In this document: piece after piece, positions 31,551 to 40,870 of the stretch
How positions within the stretch are numbered: the first letter of the stretch is position 1
How the letters are laid out: every line of letters begins with the position of its first letter
Source: SB11 sp965222995
GTDB taxonomy: Bacteria; Bacteroidota; Bacteroidia; UBA8524
NCBI GenBank assembly: GCA_965222995.1
Contig: OZ244977.1
Location: forward strand, 1,922,001 to 1,986,000
Reading direction: 5' to 3'
Length of the DNA: 64,000 nucleotides
Translations under genes and position numbers: made by a program
Notes under the pieces: model-generated
Told to the model about the DNA's origin: nothing
Databases searched by the model: none
Seen by the model: the letters and a program-made list of their open reading frames with translations, nothing else

Positions 31551-33428
31551 TTAGTTCCAGATGTGCTTAATCATATCATATAGTAGCTTGTGTCTTTCTT
31601 CTAATTCATCCTGTCCAAACTCGTCCATTGGTCTGAAACTCAACTGGTATTTATTCATCATATCAGTAAAGTCCAATTTCGATTTATAGCTGTCTTCCCG
31701 TAGGGTTTCATTCCAGTAAAGTGTATTGGCATAGGACTTCAATTTCTTTGAGTACGTTTCATTGTTGCTCGAAATATTGTCCTTTCCTTTCAATAGTAAA
31801 AGGCCACCTAATCTGTTTCTCTCACTCTTAAACTTTTCTTCATCATTGTTGAATAGTTCAAGGTTTTCATCATTATCGGCTAAAATATGCTCAATATGAA
31901 ACCCGTTAACAGATCCGGTATTCTGTACAAGGTTGTAAAGGGAGTGCTTTACATTCAACTTGGTATTTTCTGCAATGAATTTTTCGATACGAGCAAAAAA
32001 GTACCTTTTGAATCGTTTGTCTAATTCTATACCCGTTTCTTTAAAGAATCCGTAAGACAATGGAGATGTAGCCGGAACACCTCTGGCTTCTGTAAGCAAT
32101 TCAAGCAAAGTGTTATCAAAGGCTTTCCGTATAGCACTCACATCTTGTTCTCTAATTATCGCACTCAACTTAAAAATTGCAACGGCAAAGGCATTACTGC
32201 TGTAACTGCGCTGCAATTGCAACAGGCAAAACAACCTATCTACTTCGTAAGAAATAGTACTTATCTTCTCATCCTCCTGTGGGTCATTTAGCTTACATGA
32301 AGAAAGAATCAGTAGAAACTGCATATCCATTTCGGTAAGGCTGTTGTAATACACATGTCTATAGTCTGTTTCCGAATCTCGATAGAAAGCGAAGACCTTT
32401 GCAAACAAGTCTGTATAGTATTTAAAGTCTTTCTGCAGAAACTCCTTAACTGCAGTTTCATTGTGATCGAGATTTAGCTTGTTTTCCGAAAAAATAGCTC
32501 GGTGATAATCTTTGTCGTATTTCCTTCCCTCTCCAATTGTGTCGGCAAATTTGGCTTTTAAAAAGTAGATGAAAAACTGGTCTATTTCATCTTCTTTAAA
32601 GGCGTTGATTTTGGCTACCTGGTCTTCCCACAATTCATTTATTTTTAGCCCCTCCAATTCTTCCTTATCAATTTGACCGAGCAGCTTACCTTTTAGAATT
32701 TCGTATGGTTTCAATTTTAATCCCCGGTCATTGATTACTTCAAAGACCATTGGTACATCCGTTTGCTCTACATTTAGGTTAATGAGTACCAATCGGTGAA
32801 GAAAGTAGAAAGTAAAGCTCTCGAATCGTTTCAGGTCTTTAAGTTCAGAATTAAGCCTGGAAGAAACGGTTCCGAAATTATTAACCATATTCTCTGCAGT
32901 AATTCCGGAATCAGTATTTATTTCACTTAGCTCTACTTTATCCAATAACCCTTTCATGGCTTCTTTGTGTGCTTCGTGATTCATCCAGAAATCAGTGCGG
33001 TATCCGGAAAGTCCAACAATCTTACTAGAGATCCAGCCGACAAGCTCCGATTCATATTGCTCGGCCATGTGTTTGAGCTTAATGAGGATAAGTGTAAGGG
33101 TAGTTAATCTTTGCTGGCCATCCACTACATAGAGTTTTCCATCAACTTTGTTGGTTACATAAGTGTTCAGGTAATACCAACCGTACTTCCCGATTACCTG
33201 ATCGAGTGGTAAACTGGAATTTTTGTGTTTGGCATTTTCCTCATTGAATTTGTAAAATACATCATCAAGTAGCCGTTTTACCGGTTCGTCTGTCCACTTG
33301 TATTGACGTTGGTAAAAGTCAATGTAGTAAGTGGTATTAGAAAAGAGCTTATCAATGTTTTGTCTGTCTGGTTGTACGTCCATAGCAAGTGCGTTAATCT
33401 TCTTTAAACTACTGTTCTTCCGATTCAA
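31551..33428 (-). CDS. GmrSD/DUF262-DUF1524 restriction-type protein
   Basis: The 625-residue product has a DUF262 (ParB-like) N-terminal domain with YIDFYQRQYKWTDEPVKRLL and the diagnostic VVDGQQRLTTLTLIL (about residues 100-115). A DUF1524/HNH-type C-terminal domain includes GFHIEHILADNDEN and LGGLLLLKGKDNISSNN. GmrSD enzymes cleave modified DNA. The start overlaps the stop of the type III Res gene by 20 bp, so it is the last gene of the restriction operon. A role as second nuclease in one system is inferred. Confidence 0.8.
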   Translation of the reverse strand: MNRKNSSLKKINALAMDVQPDRQNIDKLFSNTTYYIDFYQRQYKWTDEPVKRLLDDVFYKFNEENAKHKNSSLPLDQVIGKYGWYYLNTYVTNKVDGKLYVVDGQQRLTTLTLILIKLKHMAEQYESELVGWISSKIVGLSGYRTDFWMNHEAHKEAMKGLLDKVELSEINTDSGITAENMVNNFGTVSSRLNSELKDLKRFESFTFYFLHRLVLINLNVEQTDVPMVFEVINDRGLKLKPYEILKGKLLGQIDKEELEGLKINELWEDQVAKINAFKEDEIDQFFIYFLKAKFADTIGEGRKYDKDYHRAIFSENKLNLDHNETAVKEFLQKDFKYYTDLFAKVFAFYRDSETDYRHVYYNSLTEMDMQFLLILSSCKLNDPQEDEKISTISYEVDRLFCLLQLQRSYSSNAFAVAIFKLSAIIREQDVSAIRKAFDNTLLELLTEARGVPATSPLSYGFFKETGIELDKRFKRYFFARIEKFIAENTKLNVKHSLYNLVQNTGSVNGFHIEHILADNDENLELFNNDEEKFKSERNRLGGLLLLKGKDNISSNNETYSKKLKSYANTLYWNETLREDSYKSKLDFTDMMNKYQLSFRPMDEFGQDELEERHKLLYDMIKHIWN

Positions 33429-35991
33429 GTAAATCTTCCAGATTACTCCTGAACTCTCCTTTGATTAGTTTTCCATTACGCAAATAGTCAAAGAACACTG
33501 AATAGCTATTTGGGCTTAAAAAATGAAAGATGTATTTGTGATTAATGTCCATTTCTAAAAGCTGTGTATTCAGGTCAGTAAAATGCTGGTTTGAATACTT
33601 CAATTTAGCTTTGTTTTCTTCTGAATCGTCATTGTCAGATTTAATCTCAACCACAACAATATAGGTGGTGTCGTTTGCTGTAATTTTAATGAAGTAGTCC
33701 GGGTTGAAACTGTTTTGTTTTGAGTGTTTACCTCCAACGGTAGTAATAGAATACTCTATGCTATAAAAGCCAATGTCTCTCGACTTTATCCAGGCATCCA
33801 AACATTTTGCATTTTCCTTTTTGTATAAGTTCTCGGTAAAACTTCTTTCAGGATCTCCTTTGGTAAAAACAAGATTCATCGGGGTTTTGAAAATAAACTG
33901 GTTAGCTTGTTTTAAAGCCTTTCTTGGTAAATTTTCATCTTCTAATACTTCAATAAAAATATCCAGTTGGTCGCCATCTAGCACTTCATTGTAATCGTCC
34001 GCATAAAAGACAGTGGAGAAGCGTCTTAAATTCCCGATAGAAAGTAATTCGTTTGAAGTTCCATCTGTGGAAATAAGGTAAGGCTCGTTCACTTTTTTGA
34101 TATTCACCACAGTTTTACCAGTGGTTCTCAAAAGAGTGCTAAACATGGACAGTATCTTATTCTTATTCTGCTCAACAAGTCTATTTCCTTTAATACCCAC
34201 TTTATCCATCGAGGCTCTAATAATTTTCTTAATTTCCTCTTTTGGTGGTAGTTCCTTCTTGGTGTAAGAGCCTCCTGGTAGTTTCAATATTTTACCTTCC
34301 CATTTTCTGATTTTCAACCCTTCATAGATCTGATTTACCACCTCGTCCACACTAGATGTTTCATTTCTAATGATGGTATTCTTCGTTCTGATTTCTCCCT
34401 GCAGAGTAGTGTACTCTGTCGATTCTTCGGCTTCTTCAACTTGGGATGTCAGTTGAATATATCCTTTGGTATAATCAAATTCCTGTTGCTTTTTATCAGC
34501 AACTTTCTCTTTTGGAATTTTCTCGTAATTGATGTTATATAGTTCAAAATTGAACTCCTTTCTATCGCCAGTTTTGATTATGGAGCTAACCAGTCTTAAT
34601 TCTATTTCCAATATTTCGTTGACCAATCCCCTAATATTTCTGCTCCAACTATCATGGTTAAACACAGTAACTTTGGGTTGTGGGCTTTGATACTCTAATG
34701 GTATTCTTAATCCCCTTCCTAGCACTTGTGCAATGAGCAATTTTGAATTAAACGCTCGATCTTCCCAGGGAACGATTTGGAAAACGTTCTTAACATCCCA
34801 ACCTTCGGTTAACATGGATACCGAAACAATCCATTCGGTAGAATCCGATTTACTATCTACTTCATCCAGTTTGGCGAGATTTGCCTTGTGGTCTTTATGG
34901 GAGGTCACAATCAGAACTTTATTTTCAACTTCTTCAAATGGAAGCGATTCTTTCTTTGATAAAAAACCAACTATATCAGAATGAAGCCTTTTTGCATTGG
35001 TAATATCCTTACAGACAAGGATTGTTAAAGGTTTGACCTTTCTATATTTGTCTTTATTCTGTTCATGGTTGTCGTAGATTTTCTGGAATTTTTCATCTTC
35101 GTTTATACTATCATCCTTGCTGACGTATTCCACCATTTTCACCATTCTATCATCAACTGCCTGTCGAAGTGAATAACGGTAAATCACATCATTGAAATAA
35201 TCATCCTCGATGTATGCTGTTCCAGTAAATCCAAGTATATATTTGAAACCATAATCACCACTCAGCAAAAACTCTTTCCATTTTTTGATGCTCTTGCTAA
35301 CTGAATCAGAACCTTTCGTCTTGTTAAAAATATGGTGCGATTCATCGTTCAGAACTAGCGTTTTTTGACCTTCATTTTTTAGGCTATCTGCTATTGAAGA
35401 ACCAGTACTCTCATATACGGCATGGATATTCTCAACACAAATATCGCCTGTTTTGATTGTCTGGTCTGCATGAATGATACGGGGATTTTTGATTATGGCT
35501 TGTTCAGGTATTGCTTCTTTCAACCTAGAATTACTACTCAACTCTACAAACTTTGTTCGCAGACCTTTTTCAATGGTTAAACTTGGACACAGTACCAATA
35601 CTTTATCAATCAACCCAAGTCCTAACATTATTTGCCCTATTCCATAAATTACATAGCTTTTACCAGTTCCGGTAGCAAGGTCAAGATTGGCAGACAACTT
35701 TCCTGGAAGCTGAACATGATTCAGATAATCAGTTACATTTTTGAATCTACTTTTAATCTCAACATTGGCTGCATCTTTCCAGTTTTCTTCAACCAAATCC
35801 GCAATTGTAGAGTACTTTCCACCAGCAAGGTATATGATGCTATCTTTTATCGCTTCAATCTGATATTGTCTATCTCCACAGAGTTCGTTTAAATACCTAT
35901 CCCAAACTGAGAGATCTAGTTTTGTAACATCATAGCTTTTTGAAACAGTTAAGATTAAGTCTTGTGTGTTGTATGTTTTTACTTCCTGCAT
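33409..35991 (-). CDS. res: type III restriction enzyme, Res subunit
   Basis: The 860-residue product has a superfamily 2 helicase core: DLATGTGKSYV (Walker A, about 100-110), LVLNDESHHIF (motif II, DESH), LGFTGTAY (motif III) and LIAQVLGRGLRIP (motif VI, about 415-430). A C-terminal PD-(D/E)xK-type nuclease follows (NPDYFIKI then VVVEIKSD, about 760-785). Res subunits translocate and cut DNA with Mod. It shares one base with the mod stop. Confidence 0.88.
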   Translation of the reverse strand: MQEVKTYNTQDLILTVSKSYDVTKLDLSVWDRYLNELCGDRQYQIEAIKDSIIYLAGGKYSTIADLVEENWKDAANVEIKSRFKNVTDYLNHVQLPGKLSANLDLATGTGKSYVIYGIGQIMLGLGLIDKVLVLCPSLTIEKGLRTKFVELSSNSRLKEAIPEQAIIKNPRIIHADQTIKTGDICVENIHAVYESTGSSIADSLKNEGQKTLVLNDESHHIFNKTKGSDSVSKSIKKWKEFLLSGDYGFKYILGFTGTAYIEDDYFNDVIYRYSLRQAVDDRMVKMVEYVSKDDSINEDEKFQKIYDNHEQNKDKYRKVKPLTILVCKDITNAKRLHSDIVGFLSKKESLPFEEVENKVLIVTSHKDHKANLAKLDEVDSKSDSTEWIVSVSMLTEGWDVKNVFQIVPWEDRAFNSKLLIAQVLGRGLRIPLEYQSPQPKVTVFNHDSWSRNIRGLVNEILEIELRLVSSIIKTGDRKEFNFELYNINYEKIPKEKVADKKQQEFDYTKGYIQLTSQVEEAEESTEYTTLQGEIRTKNTIIRNETSSVDEVVNQIYEGLKIRKWEGKILKLPGGSYTKKELPPKEEIKKIIRASMDKVGIKGNRLVEQNKNKILSMFSTLLRTTGKTVVNIKKVNEPYLISTDGTSNELLSIGNLRRFSTVFYADDYNEVLDGDQLDIFIEVLEDENLPRKALKQANQFIFKTPMNLVFTKGDPERSFTENLYKKENAKCLDAWIKSRDIGFYSIEYSITTVGGKHSKQNSFNPDYFIKITANDTTYIVVVEIKSDNDDSEENKAKLKYSNQHFTDLNTQLLEMDINHKYIFHFLSPNSYSVFFDYLRNGKLIKGEFRSNLEDLLESEEQ

Positions 35992-38078
35992 TATTTGCCC
36001 TTAATTTTAAATTCTTCCTTGAACTCATTACCATATACATCTATATATACCACCATCACTTTCTTACCACACTTTTTAATATCAATTTCAGGAAGTTCAA
36101 TTTTCTTTAATTCGGTTAACTCATTTTTCACATTCAATTCCTCGTTTTTCTTCTTTTTCTTGGGTAGTAGGTCTTCTGCAAAAAAGCCTTCGTCCATTTC
36201 AAAATATTGACCATTGAAATCCATGTCAATTAACACCATTGCAAGTGAAGAAAAGTTGGGTAGTTCCTTGCCTGTTTCTTCTTCCGAAAAATCTGAATGG
36301 AAAGAATTAATGATAATTTGAGCTTTGCTTTTGTTCTGCTTCAATTCAGAGCTAACCAGCGGTGGCCTCATAAAATGGAACCCAATGGCATTTTCAAGAT
36401 CATTGACATTCGACTTACTTTGAGGTTGTCTAAACTTCTTAAATTCCACTTTATGCAATTCCTTAATCAAATGATAAGGAACCTTTAGGAAGTAGTATCT
36501 AACACCATCAATTTCAAAGTAATCATTGAAAAACGCTACAAAATTGGCCGGAGCTACAATGTAAACTCGATTACCAACCTTTTTACCAATATGTGAATGT
36601 AAATCCTCTATGTATTCTTCATCAACCTGAGCATCTTTGAAAAGCCAATAAGGAAATACAATGGCATTGTAACCGTCTTTTCTAACACCGTTGATTTTTA
36701 CGCCACCAATTTTCTTCCTGGTAGGTTCAATTTCAAATAGGTTCAAAACAAAAGTAGTATAGTTGCTTTCACCTAATTCAAATACCTTTTCCAAGTCATA
36801 GTACCCTGTATTAACGGTGATAAAACTTTTTGCTGGCTGGCCGTAGAGTTTGTTTTCATCTTCCAAACTCTTACCCGATTCAATATGAAGAATCCTTTTT
36901 TGGATTGTATAAAATGACAATTTACCAATGTCGCTGGCTATCCATTTTCGTTTCATCTTTTCGCAGACAGCTGCCGTAACTCCTGAACCAGCAAAAAAAT
37001 CTAGCACAATGTCCCCTTCATTGGTGGTCATACTAATTATGCGTTGCAATAATTCTTCTGGTTTTTGGGTAGGGTAATTCACCCTTTCTTTAGATTGAGA
37101 GTTAATTGGGTTTATTGTATCCCAAAGGGCTTGTAAGGGGATACCTGGTAGTTCATTCAAGTATTTCTTTACCCGAATACCTCCGTTCTTGGTAAAATGT
37201 AAACGATCATCCTTATCTAGTTCTTTCATTGTGGATATTGGACACCTCCAATAACCTGAAATTCCTTTGTACTCGTAAGTATATCCAGCTCCTTTCAATC
37301 CTTTTGCCGTTAGTGGGCTATCTGTCCACAAACCTCGTTTATCCTTGTTTCTAAATCTTTTAAGATGTTTTTCGCTATAACTATCGTATAACTGATTCCA
37401 AGTAAAGGTTTCAGAATTGGAGTAGTACAATATATATTCGATGTTAATTCCTAGTTTTCCGGCATCATTGTGTGCGCTGGTTCGCTTCCATACTATTTCA
37501 TTTCTAAAATTGGATTCCCCGAATATTTCATCCAACACTAGTTTTATGTGATGAATTTTCTTTTGATCGAGGTGAACGAATATGCTACCGTCCTTTGCTA
37601 AAAGCTCCTTTGCAAGAACTAATCGTCTTCTTAAAAATTCTATAAATTCTGCTCCTTTGACCTTATCAGAATATGCTTTGGCTCCACTTCCGGTGTTAAA
37701 GTCGGATTCAGTAGCGAATGGTGGGTCAATATAAATGAGTTTTACTTTACCCTTTACTAATCCCTTAACCAGTGGGTCTTTGTCTTCATAACAAGTTTTA
37801 AGGAATTGAAGGTTGTCGCCATATACGATCATATTTCGCCAGCCATCCTTGTACGATTTACGCTCACCGTTATAGACCTTTTCTACTTGCAGAGGAACAG
37901 GAAAGACACCATCTTCATTTGAAAGTATATCCTCTTTTCGCATTTTTCCAGCATAAGTCATTTCGTATTCCTTTTGCTTGGCAGGGAATAGTTTTAACTT
38001 ATAATCGTCAGGGATATCCTCTCCTTTTTGAAGACGGGTAATGATGTCTTCAACTTCATATTTATTCAATGTTCCCAT
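35991..38078 (-). CDS. mod: type III modification methyltransferase, Mod subunit (adenine-N6)
   Basis: The 695-residue product carries a DPPF catalytic motif (LIYIDPPFATES, about 116-127) upstream of the AdoMet motif LDFFAGSGVTAAV (about 355-367). This is the beta-class order found in type III Mod proteins. The middle section between them should hold the target-recognition domain. It methylates adenine at the recognition site and forms the complex with Res. A 19-bp gap separates it from the HTH gene, so the four genes form one operon. Confidence 0.9.
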   Translation of the reverse strand: MGTLNKYEVEDIITRLQKGEDIPDDYKLKLFPAKQKEYEMTYAGKMRKEDILSNEDGVFPVPLQVEKVYNGERKSYKDGWRNMIVYGDNLQFLKTCYEDKDPLVKGLVKGKVKLIYIDPPFATESDFNTGSGAKAYSDKVKGAEFIEFLRRRLVLAKELLAKDGSIFVHLDQKKIHHIKLVLDEIFGESNFRNEIVWKRTSAHNDAGKLGINIEYILYYSNSETFTWNQLYDSYSEKHLKRFRNKDKRGLWTDSPLTAKGLKGAGYTYEYKGISGYWRCPISTMKELDKDDRLHFTKNGGIRVKKYLNELPGIPLQALWDTINPINSQSKERVNYPTQKPEELLQRIISMTTNEGDIVLDFFAGSGVTAAVCEKMKRKWIASDIGKLSFYTIQKRILHIESGKSLEDENKLYGQPAKSFITVNTGYYDLEKVFELGESNYTTFVLNLFEIEPTRKKIGGVKINGVRKDGYNAIVFPYWLFKDAQVDEEYIEDLHSHIGKKVGNRVYIVAPANFVAFFNDYFEIDGVRYYFLKVPYHLIKELHKVEFKKFRQPQSKSNVNDLENAIGFHFMRPPLVSSELKQNKSKAQIIINSFHSDFSEEETGKELPNFSSLAMVLIDMDFNGQYFEMDEGFFAEDLLPKKKKKNEELNVKNELTELKKIELPEIDIKKCGKKVMVVYIDVYGNEFKEEFKIKGK

Positions 38079-38096
38079 TAATCAATATTTTAATAT

Positions 38097-38384
38097 TCAT
38101 CCTGGTTTAGTATGTGCAACAAGCCTTTTTAAAGCCTCTTGCAAATAGTCTTCTTTCTCATACTCCGACATAATCTTTTCCATCAAAAATTGAATTTGAA
38201 GTTCCTTCAAATCCATTTCAAAAAATCCTGCCAGAGCAACCACTTGTTCTTTGGTTGCCTTTCTTTCTCCACGTTCAATTTTGCTTAACACCGCCTGATC
38301 CAGATCGAGCTTTGCAGCAACTTGTCTTAACAATAATCCTTTCAATTCACGTTGTTCACGTATCCGTTCGCCTACTTTTTTCAT
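38097..38384 (-). CDS. XRE-type HTH regulator of the restriction operon
   Basis: The 95-residue product is a canonical XRE helix-turn-helix: RIREQRELKGLLLRQVAAKLDLDQAVLSKIERGERKATKEQ. A helical tail likely serves dimerisation. It is first in the operon with mod, res and the GmrSD gene. A perfect palindrome lies 28 bp upstream of its start. The arrangement resembles controller (C) proteins of restriction-modification systems, which delay nuclease expression. Confidence 0.85.
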   Translation of the reverse strand: MKKVGERIREQRELKGLLLRQVAAKLDLDQAVLSKIERGERKATKEQVVALAGFFEMDLKELQIQFLMEKIMSEYEKEDYLQEALKRLVAHTKPG

Positions 38385-38411
38385 GGTTGTTATTTATACC
38401 AAAAATTTGAC

Positions 38412-38428
38412 TTGACAAGACTTGTCAA
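38412..38428. promoter_or_regulatory. perfect 17-bp palindrome, probable operator of the HTH regulator
   Basis: TTGACAAG-A-CTTGTCAA is symmetrical in every paired position. It lies 28 bp upstream of the HTH regulator start, where its promoter must be (a TATAAAT box is between palindrome and gene). It is the most likely binding site for that regulator. Confidence 0.65.
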
Positions 38429-38600
38429 ATATATGAATCGCAATCGAAATTTTAGTCATTTCACGACTATAAAATGAAAATTTGAGTGCAATTAAGATTG
38501 CATAAAAATAATGTGAATTTCCCCTGAAACTTGGGTAAGGAAAATTCTGCCATACATGCTTAATGTTGGAAGGAATAAACGGCTAATTGTGCGTCTTTCT

Positions 38601-38891
38601 TTAAGATGTTTTAGGATAGCCAGCGAGCGACCCCATTACATCCTTAAAGTCTCCATTTTCATATCGTTCTATAACGTGTTCAATGGAAGTAAATATTTGT
38701 TGACACATTGCGGTGTTACAAAAGACTTTTACATCGTAGTTCTCTAAATCCTGTATAGTCTCACCGGATGGAGTAAGGATTAGTTTTTCTTCTTTTTCGG
38801 TATTGATAAAGATTCCGTATGTCCTTTGTTGGTATTCCACGAGCTTACCTGTACGCAGCTCGTTTAGGCTATTGGTTTGATTATTTTTCAT
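38601..38891 (-). CDS. 96-aa hypothetical protein
   Basis: The product begins with KNNQTNSLNELRTGKLVEYQQ and continues with strand-rich LTPSGETIQDLENYDVKVF. It ends in helices (CNTAMCQQIFTSIEHVIERY). No family is recognised. It is the last minus-strand gene of the replication/packaging set but separated by a hairpin terminator, so it may have its own promoter. The 215 bp to its left hold only the restriction operon control region. Confidence 0.5.
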   Translation of the reverse strand: MKNNQTNSLNELRTGKLVEYQQRTYGIFINTEKEEKLILTPSGETIQDLENYDVKVFCNTAMCQQIFTSIEHVIERYENGDFKDVMGSLAGYPKTS

Positions 38892-38957
38892 TATCCCTGG
38901 CAGAATTAAATTAATCCTGCAAAGGTATTCATTTACAGAGTGATAAGCTACCTAACA

Positions 38958-38981
38958 AAACACTAATGTTAATCAGTGTTT
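38958..38981 (-). terminator. hairpin terminator at the end of the replication/packaging operon
   Basis: AAACACT and AGTGTTT form a 7-bp stem with a 10-nt loop. The minus-strand reading continues TTTTGTTAG. It is placed 37 bp behind the stop of the NPPF methyltransferase gene. Confidence 0.5.
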
Positions 38982-39017
38982 CTCGGTATTCGGATTAAGG
39001 GTTTTCTATTAGGTGTT

Positions 39018-39521
39018 TTATGTTTCGAGCTTTGTAAACGTGAGTTGCCGACCTATTTTAAACCCGTTTGTAAACCATGCAGAAGCGAACCAGGAGCCAT
39101 CACCATCACCGGATGGTGCTTCAAAGTTGATGCGTTTATCAAACAGAATCATTTCCACACCACATTGCTTGAAAAAGCGTTGGCGTTTCTCGGATTCAAG
39201 TGTTGTAAGTGGTAAAAGAAAGGCAAAGGGTTTCCCTAAACAATAGGCTCTTTCCAGGAACTTTTGCTTTAACGAAAACGGAGGATTGGTAATGATACAA
39301 TCGTAATGTTTTGGCTCATAGGTTAAGAAGTCCTTACCGGAATGAATGTCGGACGATATTACCTTGTATCCCTGCTTGCGTAGCTCTTTAACCAAATTAC
39401 CTTCACCAGATGCACACTCCCATATTGTCCAGTTCGATTTGAGGAACTTATAGAGGGGAGTAAGTGCAACGGGCGGTGTTTGGTAATCGTCTCGACTTCC
39501 TTGTTTTTGAGCTTTTATCAT
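39018..39521 (-). CDS. small DNA N6-adenine methyltransferase-like protein
   Basis: The 167-residue product has the layout of small phage adenine methyltransferases: DDYQTPPVALTPLYKFL, an AdoMet-binding loop WECASGEGNLVKEL (about 32-46), an acidic strand ISSDIHSGKDFL and the catalytic IITNPPFSLKQKF (about 76-88). It lacks a clear target-recognition domain. Probably modifies the DNA of the element. The start overlaps the upstream stop by 4 bp. Confidence 0.75.
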   Translation of the reverse strand: MIKAQKQGSRDDYQTPPVALTPLYKFLKSNWTIWECASGEGNLVKELRKQGYKVISSDIHSGKDFLTYEPKHYDCIITNPPFSLKQKFLERAYCLGKPFAFLLPLTTLESEKRQRFFKQCGVEMILFDKRINFEAPSGDGDGSWFASAWFTNGFKIGRQLTFTKLET

Positions 39522-39883
39522 TTAACGTTTTCGAGTTCCCCGATCAATCGGGTTTTCATTATTTTGAAACTGTGCTTGTTTCCGGTAATTTTTTCCTGGT
39601 ATTCCTGTAACACATGATACAGTTCTCTTTTCTTCTGCAGGTTGGACAAATCACCAAGCCAATGACCTTGTGCAGCGTTGATACCTGCAGGACGTTGTTG
39701 TGAATGATTGGCCAATAATACCTGGTATCGTTCCTGGTTTTCTCTAATGGTAAACATTCCGTCTGTGATGTAGTCCACAAAACTCTGTATGCTCTGTTTT
39801 TTGCTTTGGGCTTTCTCCAAAAACTGTAAAAGCTTGTCTTCCAATTCTACGTCTGCAGGTAATTCAATATTTGTGTTTTCCAT
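39518..39883 (-). CDS. 121-aa helical hypothetical protein
   Basis: A soluble, charged helical product (DVELEDKLLQFLEKAQSKK, then a Gln/Arg-rich middle and ELYHVLQEYQEKITGN). It overlaps the methyltransferase start by 4 bp. No motif or family seen. Confidence 0.5.
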   Translation of the reverse strand: MENTNIELPADVELEDKLLQFLEKAQSKKQSIQSFVDYITDGMFTIRENQERYQVLLANHSQQRPAGINAAQGHWLGDLSNLQKKRELYHVLQEYQEKITGNKHSFKIMKTRLIGELENVK

Positions 39884-39893
39884 GATTTTAGAT

Positions 39894-40220
39894 TTAGTAA
39901 TAAGTAATTTTTGTAATCAGTTTTTGTTGCCTGGTTTTATTGACAACTCCCAATTGAATCAAAGCGATTTTATGACCGGATTTGAACGATTGCGGACTTT
40001 CCCGAACCAATTCCCCTCGGCTGTAATCAATGCTGCCATTTTCATAAATGGGATAAAACCACAAGCATCCTTTAAAGACCCTGTAAGCGGATTTGTGATT
40101 GTTTACCGTATAGGTTTTAAAGGGAGCTTTGTATGCTTTCTTACCTGGGGTTTGTCTTCCATATTTAGCCATGATCCAATTTTTAAAAGGCAGGAAAGCA
40201 CCAGATGGGGAAGTGGACAA
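39894..40220 (-). CDS. 108-aa basic hypothetical protein
   Basis: A basic product with aromatic strands (FKTYTVNNHKSAYRVFKGCLWFYPIYENG) and a C-terminal KTRQQKLITKITYY. The charge suggests nucleic-acid contact. No recognised family. It lies in the packaging/replication operon. Confidence 0.5.
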   Translation of the reverse strand: MSTSPSGAFLPFKNWIMAKYGRQTPGKKAYKAPFKTYTVNNHKSAYRVFKGCLWFYPIYENGSIDYSRGELVRESPQSFKSGHKIALIQLGVVNKTRQQKLITKITYY

Positions 40221-40288
40221 GTGCTTTTATGTTGGGCATTTCTTACCTTTCGGCCTCCCATTTCCCCAACAACCTACCATGCCAGGAA

Positions 40289-40501
40289 TTATCTTTTTTG
40301 ATTCTTCAATTTTGCTTTATACAAGTTGTTCTTGCGGTCAACGAAATAGAGGTAGCCTGGTTCGTAATCGAAGTCGAGCTTCATAATGACTTTGCTGCCC
40401 TTCTTCTTAGGTGTGGTTTCCAGTAATTGTTTCTTTTTGTTGACTGCATATAGTTTACCTTCTTTTCGCTGAAAATCCAGCTTCTTAATAAATGTTGCCA
40501 T
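40289..40501 (-). CDS. 70-aa protein with two tandem repeats
   Basis: Two short units follow each other: KLDFQRKEGKLYAVNKKKQL and KLDFDYEPGYLYFVDRKNNL, each a strand-turn-strand with KLDF at the start and LY in the middle. It is strongly basic overall. The repeat structure suggests a small beta protein; function unknown. Confidence 0.5.
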   Translation of the reverse strand: MATFIKKLDFQRKEGKLYAVNKKKQLLETTPKKKGSKVIMKLDFDYEPGYLYFVDRKNNLYKAKLKNQKR

Positions 40502-40523
40502 GATTGTTTTTGATTAAGTTGAA

Positions 40524-40859
40524 CTAATATTTAAGGTTGTTTCGATTGAACTCACTGATTAAATGCTCTTTCAATTCGGTCAGTGTATTGATAAGCGTAT
40601 CGACTTTGTGAATAGCATTTTTCCGGCTTTTGATTTTATCCAATCCACCGTGCAACTTTATCATATCGTTGCAGTCGGTTATGCGAATGGAGTAGCCATC
40701 CCACTTGTCATTTTTCACACGCACACTGATAAAAGCATCACTTTCCCTGTCGCTTACATTAAGGAAGTTTCTACTCCCAAACTCACGGTATCTCACCGTC
40801 TTTTTTCTCGGTTTCTTTTGTTCCGGTTGCGGATCTGCTACAACTGTTTCGTTTCCCAT
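40524..40859 (-). CDS. 111-aa PC4-like or small DNA-binding hypothetical protein
   Basis: A basic linker (PEQKKPRKKTVRYREFGSRNF) is followed by strands (FISVRVKNDKWDGYSIRI) and a long C-terminal helix. Four strands then a helix would suit a PC4/ssDNA-binding-like fold, but that is only a shape match. It is immediately downstream of the packaging ATPase. Confidence 0.4.
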   Translation of the reverse strand: MGNETVVADPQPEQKKPRKKTVRYREFGSRNFLNVSDRESDAFISVRVKNDKWDGYSIRITDCNDMIKLHGGLDKIKSRKNAIHKVDTLINTLTELKEHLISEFNRNNLKY

Positions 40860-40870
40860 AATTCTATGCT

